Of a DNA stretch of 64,000 nt, positions 59,361-64,000 are shown piece by piece. How positions within the stretch are numbered: position 1 is the first letter of the stretch; every line of letters starts with the position of its first letter. The DNA lies in contig JBHEOO010000013.1 in assembly GCA_046260765.1 (NCBI GenBank), positions 18,864 through 82,863 on the forward strand. Reading direction: 5' to 3'. Under the pieces are notes generated by a model, which saw only the letters and a program-made list of their open reading frames with translations, was not told where the DNA came from and made no database searches. Position numbers and translations under genes: made by a program. The DNA is from Chromatocurvus sp046260765 (GTDB lineage: Bacteria; Pseudomonadota; Gammaproteobacteria; Pseudomonadales; Halieaceae).

Positions 59361-59612
59361 GTGTTGGCCAATTTCGTCAGGGTGCCGCCGGAGCGTCTGC
59401 CGGCGGAAACCCTCGCAGCATTGCTGGAAGAATATGCGAGTCGTGACGGCACAGACTATGGTCATTACGACATCAGTCTGGACGAGAAGCGCGATCAGTT
59501 GCGAGCCCGACTCATCGCCGGGGAGCTTCAATTACTCTACGATGCTGACAGTGAACATTGGGACCTTGTGCAAAAAGATCGCGCCAGGGAATTGCTTGCG
59601 GATGGGGGGTAG
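59361..59612 (+). CDS. yheU: YheU-family (UPF0270) small protein
   Basis: 83 residues. The pattern VPPERLPAETLAALLEEYASRDGTDYG matches the conserved first half of YheU proteins. The function is unknown. It begins directly after the methyltransferase-like gene, with GGAG over the stop codon. Either the GTG at 59361 or the TTG at 59364 may be used. It leads the tusA-epmC-pdxB run. Confidence 0.82.
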   Translation: MLANFVRVPPERLPAETLAALLEEYASRDGTDYGHYDISLDEKRDQLRARLIAGELQLLYDADSEHWDLVQKDRARELLADGG

Positions 59613-59620
59613 AGGGGACA

Positions 59621-59863
59621 ATGCAGGAAACCCACAATAAGCTGCTCGACGCGACGGGTCTGCTATGCCCAGAGCCTGTGATGCTGATGCATAATTGCAT
59701 GCGGGATCTGTCAGTGGACGACGTTCTCCTGGTGCTGGCAACGGATCCATCTACGCAGCGGGATATCCCGGATTTCTGTCGATTTCTGGGGCACGAGCTT
59801 CTGGTTCAGGAGGAAGTCGACGGTGTGTATCGCTACCGGGTACGCAAGCAAGAGAACAAGTGA
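59621..59863 (+). CDS. tusA: TusA-family sulfur-transfer protein
   Basis: 80 residues from the ATG at 59621, which has GAGGGG just upstream. The motif DATGLLCPEPVM contains the persulfide-carrying Cys16. It relays sulfur from a cysteine desulfurase for tRNA 2-thiouridine and other uses. The epmC start overlaps its stop (GTGA). Confidence 0.93.
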   Translation: MQETHNKLLDATGLLCPEPVMLMHNCMRDLSVDDVLLVLATDPSTQRDIPDFCRFLGHELLVQEEVDGVYRYRVRKQENK

Positions 59864-60396
59864 ACGCTGCTCGACTTGAGATCCTGTTCAATGGCGTTTT
59901 CGCTACCACCTGCAACACGGTGTTGTGCGGTGGTGCGAGCGAGCCTCTTTACTCGCCCGCCTGTCGCGAGGCACCTGCGCAAATCAACTACCGCGAGGAC
60001 TTTGCGTCCAGTGCCCTGCACGAGGTGGCGCATTGGTGCATCGCGGGGGCCGCACGTCGCAGGCAGGTTGATTATGGCTACTGGTATTCGCCGGACGGAC
60101 GCTCTCGCTCGAAACAATCGGATTTCGAGCGCGTCGAGGCACGCCCACAGGCACTTGAGTGGCTGTTTGCCCAGTCCTGTGGCGCACCGTTTTCCCTGAG
60201 CCTGGATAATCTCGCTGGTGATTCTGACCCGGCAGATCGTCTGCGCTTCGCCCGTGAGGTTGTGCGCCAGGCGGAGACGTTTCTCTCTATCGGGCTGCCG
60301 CCGCGCGCGGGGCGTTTCTGTGAAGTGCTACGCCAGGACGTCCAGGGCGGGATGTCTCTGCGGATGATGACGTTCAGCTTGCGGGATATTCTTTGA
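59860..60396 (+). CDS. epmC: elongation factor P hydroxylase EpmC (YfcM)
   Basis: 178 residues from the GTG overlapping the tusA stop. The iron-binding motif HEVAHW (His54, His58) and the pattern YREDFASSALHEVAHWCIAG, then RRRQVDYGYWYSPDGR, are the EpmC signature. In E. coli it hydroxylates the beta-lysylated lysine of EF-P; the modifying enzymes EpmA and EpmB are not in this window. pdxB overlaps its end (TTGA). Confidence 0.92.
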   Translation: MNAARLEILFNGVFATTCNTVLCGGASEPLYSPACREAPAQINYREDFASSALHEVAHWCIAGAARRRQVDYGYWYSPDGRSRSKQSDFERVEARPQALEWLFAQSCGAPFSLSLDNLAGDSDPADRLRFAREVVRQAETFLSIGLPPRAGRFCEVLRQDVQGGMSLRMMTFSLRDIL

Positions 60397-61538
60397 AGAT
60401 CGTTGCCGATGAGAATATTCCCGGCCTCGAGAACCTTGCCGACGCCTTGGTAGACCTACAGTGTCTTGCCGGGCGCAGAATCAGCATTGCCGATGTGCAG
60501 GATGCCGATGCGCTGCTTGTCCGATCGGTTACAAAGATTGACGCCGGTCTGCTCGCCAACGCCTCCCGGCTGCGCTTTGTCGGCACTGCAACCAGCGGCC
60601 ATGATCATGTTGACCGACAATTCCTCTCCGATCGCGGGATCGCCTTCGCGTATGCCCCCGGCTCAAACGCCAGGTCAGTGATCGAATATGTGCTGGCGGC
60701 TATTGCCGAGACCGATGATTTTCTCGAGCGTCTGTTTGCCGGCGGTCGCGTGGGCATTGTCGGCTACGGGAATATCGGACAACGCCTCGCCCGGTGCCTG
60801 GAGAGTCTGGGTATAGCCTGGAGCGTGAGCGATCCCTGGAAAGAGCCGGCGGGCATACCGAATGCAGCGCCGCTCGAGCATGTTCTGTCTGCGGATGTCG
60901 TCACCCTGCACGCCGAGCTGACAGAGGCGATGCCCTTTCCGAGTCGGCACCTGCTGAATACGCAAGCCCTTGATGGTCTGTCCAGCCGTACCCTGCTGGT
61001 CAACGCCAGCCGCGGCGCGGTTGTGGACAACCTCGCGCTGCGCGAGCGGCTTGATGCGGCGGATCCACCGGTTACTGTGCTTGATGTCTGGGAGAACGAG
61101 CCGGTGCTCGACACGGTGCTGCTGGCAAAACTGCGGTTTGGCAGCGCGCACATCGCTGGCTATAGCTGGGATGGCAAGCTGCTGGCAACGCGCATGCTGC
61201 TTGCGGAAATGGCCGCTGCGCTGGCGATTCCACCGCCGATGGTTGAGGTGGACGCGGCGCCCGCGATTGACCTTGTTGCCGAACATAGGGGAAGTGCAGG
61301 ATTTGTTCGTGCTCTGCTCGCAGAGCGTTATCGTCTTGCGGACGACGACAGGTTTCTGCGCGAGGCAATGCGTGCCGCGCCAACCGCTGAACTGCGGGGC
61401 AGGGAATTCGACAGGCTGCGCCGGCTTTACCGGCAGCGCAGGGAACTCGCAGGCAGTGTGGTCAACGGTAGGGCATGGAGCCAGGATGATCGTCGACTGG
61501 CGGTGTCACTTGGAGTCATTCTAGAAGAAGTGGAGTGA
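60393..61538 (+). CDS. pdxB: erythronate-4-phosphate dehydrogenase PdxB
   Basis: 381 residues from a TTG overlapping the epmC stop. It is a D-2-hydroxyacid dehydrogenase with NAD site GIVGYGNIGQRLA (121-133), catalytic residues in NASRGAVVDN, VWENEP and AHIAGYSWDGK, and the extra C-terminal PdxB dimer domain (about 290-380). It acts in pyridoxal phosphate synthesis. The start MKIVADENIPGLE is canonical despite the TTG. Confidence 0.95.
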   Translation: MKIVADENIPGLENLADALVDLQCLAGRRISIADVQDADALLVRSVTKIDAGLLANASRLRFVGTATSGHDHVDRQFLSDRGIAFAYAPGSNARSVIEYVLAAIAETDDFLERLFAGGRVGIVGYGNIGQRLARCLESLGIAWSVSDPWKEPAGIPNAAPLEHVLSADVVTLHAELTEAMPFPSRHLLNTQALDGLSSRTLLVNASRGAVVDNLALRERLDAADPPVTVLDVWENEPVLDTVLLAKLRFGSAHIAGYSWDGKLLATRMLLAEMAAALAIPPPMVEVDAAPAIDLVAEHRGSAGFVRALLAERYRLADDDRFLREAMRAAPTAELRGREFDRLRRLYRQRRELAGSVVNGRAWSQDDRRLAVSLGVILEEVE

Positions 61539-61563
61539 CAGGGCAGTATTTGCCAAATAGTGA

Positions 61564-61639
61564 TGGAGCGGGAAACCGGGTTCGAACCGGCGACCTCAAC
61601 CTTGGCAAGGTTGCGCTCTACCAACTGAGCTATTCCCGC
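61564..61639 (-). tRNA. tRNA-Gly (GCC)
   Basis: 76 bases including an encoded CCA. On the minus strand the acceptor arms GCGGGAA and TTCCCGC pair, the D arm has AGCTCAGTTGGTAGAGC, the anticodon loop TTGCCAA holds GCC, and the T loop is TTCGAAC. Confidence 0.97.
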
Positions 61640-61686
61640 TAAACTGTGCCGTTACGTCTATCTGCGTGGTCGCCGGTACCCGACGA

Positions 61687-61714
61687 GGCTGTGCGCCCCA
61701 GGCTGTGCGCCCCA
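61687..61714. repeat. 14-bp tandem repeat beside the truncated tRNA-Gly
   Basis: GGCTGTGCGCCCCA occurs twice in exact tandem, immediately next to the breakpoint of the tRNA-Gly fragment at 61718. Confidence 0.9.
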
Positions 61715-61717
61715 CAA

Positions 61718-61760
61718 CAACCATGGCAAGGTTGCGCTCTACCAACTGAGCTATTCCCGC
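61718..61760 (-). pseudogene. truncated tRNA-Gly: 5' half only
   Basis: On the minus strand the first 43 bases match the intact tRNA-Gly at 61564-61639 (acceptor 5' strand, D arm and complete anticodon arm CAACC/GGTTG) with a single change in the anticodon loop (TTGCCAT for TTGCCAA). After the anticodon stem the sequence changes completely, so the T arm and acceptor 3' strand are missing. It lies eight bases downstream of tRNA-Glu in the same transcript. Confidence 0.9.
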
Positions 61761-61768
61761 GAAAAGAG

Positions 61769-61844
61769 TGGCGTCCCCTAGGGGGTTCGAACCCCTGTTA
61801 CTGCCGTGAAAGGGCAGTGTCCTAGGCCACTAGACGAAGGGGAC
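61769..61844 (-). tRNA. tRNA-Glu (TTC)
   Basis: 76 bases including an encoded CCA. On the minus strand GTCCCC pairs with GGGGAC, the anticodon loop CTTTCAC holds TTC, the anticodon stem is CTGCC/GGCAG and the T loop is TTCGAAC. It is the first gene of the tRNA unit. Confidence 0.97.
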
Positions 61845-61870
61845 GCGAAGGTCTCTTTCAAGAGCGGCGC

Positions 61871-61899
61871 ATTGTAGAAAAGCCGCTCACCCCGGTCAA
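61871..61899 (-). promoter_or_regulatory. promoter of the tRNA-Glu/tRNA-Gly unit
   Basis: On the minus strand TTGACC and TACAAT are separated by exactly 17 bases and followed by a GC-rich discriminator (GCGCCGC) typical of stable-RNA promoters under stringent control. The -35 overlaps the stop codon of the upstream PA2817-family gene. Confidence 0.8.
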
Positions 61900-62213
61900 G
61901 TGTTATCGACAAAACGTTGTTCAAATTCTGCAATTTCCTCGTCAGGCATAAAATGAAGGCATTCACCCCCGAAGAACCACAGCAGTTCCCGTGGGAACGT
62001 GGGCGCAAAGTCCGGATACGTTGTGAACAGGCGTGATACCAGGGCAGGCCCCTCAAGATATCTGTCTCGCTCTCCCCTTGCTATGGCAGAGAAATCCATC
62101 GCGAGCTCTCGAAGGCTGTCATTTTCTGGCAGTTCCCCTGTTCTTGTGATGAATTCCTCTGCGAAGCGGTTCAGCAATGCGAGGCAGTGTTCTCTGTATT
62201 CGCTGTCCTTCAT
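61896..62213 (-). CDS. PA2817-family conserved protein
   Basis: 105 residues from the ATG at 62213, which has GAGGA close upstream. The C-terminal stretch PRELLWFFGGECLHFMPDEEIAEF is the hallmark of this small gammaproteobacterial family of unknown function; no domain with known activity is visible. A frame through the upstream hexanucleotide repeat is open back to 62312 and would add a poly-(Asn-Asp) tract, but the ribosome site favours the short form. The tRNA promoter overlaps its stop. Confidence 0.8.
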   Translation of the reverse strand: MKDSEYREHCLALLNRFAEEFITRTGELPENDSLRELAMDFSAIARGERDRYLEGPALVSRLFTTYPDFAPTFPRELLWFFGGECLHFMPDEEIAEFEQRFVDNT

Positions 62214-62220
62214 CGTGTCC

Positions 62221-62274
<54 letters not shown>

Positions 62275-62370
62275 GCAGGTGCTGTCGTTACCCAACGGCA
62301 TTGCGGGTACAATAATGGCGCTTATATTTTACTTTCACATTCTACTTTTGCACTTTAGAAAGGATCTTCC

Positions 62371-63288
62371 ATGGTCGCGGCGCTCAAAATCGAAAACCTA
62401 CGAAAAGTCTACGGTGGTGGTTTTGAGGCACTCAAGGGTATAAGCATGGAAGTGAAGCAGGGCGATTTCTTCGCGCTGCTCGGTCCAAACGGCGCGGGCA
62501 AGTCCACCACTATTGGCATCATCTGTTCTCTGGTCAGCAAAAGCTCGGGCGCCGTTTCGGTTTACGGTATCGATATCGACCAGGATTTTCCGGGTGCCAA
62601 GAAAAATATCGGCATTGTGCCCCAGGAGTTCAATTTCAACATGTTCGAGAAAGTCGGCGATATTCTGGTGAACCAGGCTGGCTATTACGGAATGCCACGC
62701 GCATTGGCTGCGCAGCGTGCGGATAAGTATCTGCGGGAACTCGGTCTTTGGGAAAAACGCGATTCGCCATCCCGCATGCTTTCAGGCGGTATGAAGCGGC
62801 GTCTGATGATTGCTCGTGCACTGGTGCATGAGCCGCGGCTGCTGATTCTCGACGAGCCCACGGCGGGTGTGGACATCGAGATGCGCCGGAGCATGTGGGA
62901 CTTCCTGAAAAAGATCAACGAGGCCGGCACGACCATTATCCTCACCACGCATTATCTCGAGGAAGCCGAGGCCTTATGCCGGAATATTGCCATCATTAAT
63001 AATGGCGATATTGTCGAGAACACGTCCATCAGAGATCTGTTGCGGCGCCTTCATCGCGAGGTTTTCATCTTTGACACTGCCGACCTGCTGCCGGAGCTTG
63101 TCGAAGTCGAGGGTTTTTATGTGCGCCGGGTGGATGACAGCACGCTCGAAATTGAAGTCGAAAAGGGACAGCATATCAATGACGTTTTTGCCGGCCTTGA
63201 TGCCGCTGGAGTTCGCGTGACGAGCATGCGCAATCGCGCCAATCGACTTGAGGAAATGTTTGTCAATCTGGTGGAGGCTGCGGCATGA
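62371..63288 (+). CDS. yadG: ABC-2 type exporter ATPase (YadG-like)
   Basis: 305 residues. Walker A GPNGAGKST (38-46), signature LSGGMKRRL, Walker B LLILDEPTAGVD and H-loop TTHYLEEAE are present, followed by a C-terminal extension (about 225-305) as in drug and polysaccharide ABC-2 exporters. AAGGA lies 7 bases before the ATG. It overlaps the permease gene by four bases (ATGA). The substrate is unknown. Confidence 0.92.
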   Translation: MVAALKIENLRKVYGGGFEALKGISMEVKQGDFFALLGPNGAGKSTTIGIICSLVSKSSGAVSVYGIDIDQDFPGAKKNIGIVPQEFNFNMFEKVGDILVNQAGYYGMPRALAAQRADKYLRELGLWEKRDSPSRMLSGGMKRRLMIARALVHEPRLLILDEPTAGVDIEMRRSMWDFLKKINEAGTTIILTTHYLEEAEALCRNIAIINNGDIVENTSIRDLLRRLHREVFIFDTADLLPELVEVEGFYVRRVDDSTLEIEVEKGQHINDVFAGLDAAGVRVTSMRNRANRLEEMFVNLVEAAA

Positions 63289-64000
63289 GCTACGCTGAGC
63301 AGTTCGTCGCCCTGATGACCCTGCTGCGCAAGGAGGTTCGACGTTTCCTGCGCATCTGGCCGCAGACCTTGCTGCCATCGGCGATAACCATGTCGCTGTA
63401 TTTTGTTATTTTCGGGTCACTCATCGGCGCGCGTATCGGTCAGATGGGCGGTTTCGACTACATGGAATTTGTCGTTCCGGGGCTTATCATGATGGCGATC
63501 GTGACCAATTCCTACGCGAACGTGGTGTCGTCCTTTTTTGGATCCAAGTTCAACCACAGTATTGAAGAGCTGCTGGTGTCCCCAACCCCCAACTACATTA
63601 TTCTGCTTGGCTTCCTGCTCGGCGGTATCACCCGGGGTCTGCTGGTGGCGTTTATCGTTACCTGCGTGTCGATGTTTTTTACGCAGCTGCCCATCTACAG
63701 CATTGGTATCGTTATCGGCGTAGTTATCTTCACTTCGACGCTGTTTGCGCTGGCCGGTTTTATCAACGGCGTATTCGCCAATAACTTCGACGATATCAGC
63801 ATCGTTCCAACCTTTGTTTTAACGCCGCTCACCTATCTGGGCGGTGTTTTCTATTCCCTCGACATGCTGTCCGACTTCTGGGCCGGCGTTTCCCAGCTGA
63901 ATCCGCTGGTCTATGTCGTCAACGCCTTTCGCTACGGTGTGCTGGGTGTTTCTGATGTCAGCGTCGGTTTTGCTTTTCTGATGATCGTTGGCTTTACGGT
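63285..64000 (+). CDS. yadH: ABC-2 type permease (YadH-like), runs off right edge
   Basis: 238 codons are visible and the frame is open to the edge; relatives are about 256 residues, so only the last few per cent is missing. After a cytoplasmic N-terminus (LLRKEVRRFLRIWPQTLLPSAITM), six hydrophobic segments are expected, with the ABC-2 motif region VPGLIMMAIVTNSYANVVSSFFGSKF and the conserved PLTYLGGVFYSL before the last helices. It pairs with the overlapping YadG-like ATPase. Confidence 0.92.
   Translation, partial: MSYAEQFVALMTLLRKEVRRFLRIWPQTLLPSAITMSLYFVIFGSLIGARIGQMGGFDYMEFVVPGLIMMAIVTNSYANVVSSFFGSKFNHSIEELLVSPTPNYIILLGFLLGGITRGLLVAFIVTCVSMFFTQLPIYSIGIVIGVVIFTSTLFALAGFINGVFANNFDDISIVPTFVLTPLTYLGGVFYSLDMLSDFWAGVSQLNPLVYVVNAFRYGVLGVSDVSVGFAFLMIVGFT

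Noticed and set aside
61687..61760. Attachment site of an integrated element at tRNA-Gly
   Set aside because: Integrating elements usually leave a copy of the tRNA 3' end. This fragment is the 5' half, and no integrase or foreign cargo lies nearby.

Overview
The window is typical chromosomal DNA of a GC-rich marine-type gammaproteobacterium. Three gene arrangements are Pseudomonas-like: gltA divergent from sdhCDAB-sucAB-lpd-sucCD, a full ccmABCDEFGHI operon, and tesA divergent from ybbAP. A BchJ-type bacteriochlorophyll protein at about 2.7-3.3 kb suggests an aerobic anoxygenic phototroph, for example of the OM60/NOR5 (Halieaceae) group. That placement is inferred from one gene plus synteny and is not proven.

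Layout. 0-4 kb (minus strand): the 5' part of an FMN-binding glutamate-synthase-like gene, then a cluster transcribed leftward of an Asp/Ala-rich lipoprotein, bchJ, a WYL-domain regulator and an OxyR-like LysR regulator that ends in a clear terminator. 4-13.4 kb: single genes on both strands (exported peroxiredoxin, MATE exporter, acyltransferase, MDR oxidoreductase, HAD phosphatase, true OxyR with both redox cysteines, YgiQ radical SAM protein, Kv-like potassium channel with a zinc ribbon). 13.4-19.9 kb: tesA/ybbA/ybbP, a TetR regulator, malate dehydrogenase and ttcA. 19.9-26.9 kb: the cytochrome c maturation operon, closed by a terminator. 27-34.2 kb: smc-zipA-ligA plus a lytic transglycosylase-like lipoprotein. 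34.3-38.3 kb: phoB-phoR behind a Pho box, then phoU-hisC. 38.3-52.2 kb: ketoacyl synthase and gltA leftward, then sdhCDAB, sucAB, lpd and sucCD rightward, i.e. most of the TCA cycle. 52.3-61.5 kb: htpG behind a sigma32-type promoter, sixA, a DUF4892-type gene, folE, prmB-aroC, an exported methyltransferase-like protein and a tight yheU-tusA-epmC-pdxB run. 61.5-64 kb: tRNA-Glu, a truncated tRNA-Gly and an intact tRNA-Gly (all minus), a PA2817-family gene beside a hexanucleotide repeat, and a YadG/YadH ABC exporter that runs off the right edge.

I see no insertion sequence, prophage, CRISPR array, toxin-antitoxin pair or recognisable defence island. The most unusual items are the bchJ neighbourhood with a CapW/BrxR-type WYL regulator, a pair of OxyR paralogues of which one lacks the peroxidatic cysteine, the half tRNA-Gly, the nine-copy hexanucleotide repeat, a perfect 23-bp palindrome between mdh and ttcA, and several start codons placed directly behind -10 elements. 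I did not find a clearly new multi-gene system.
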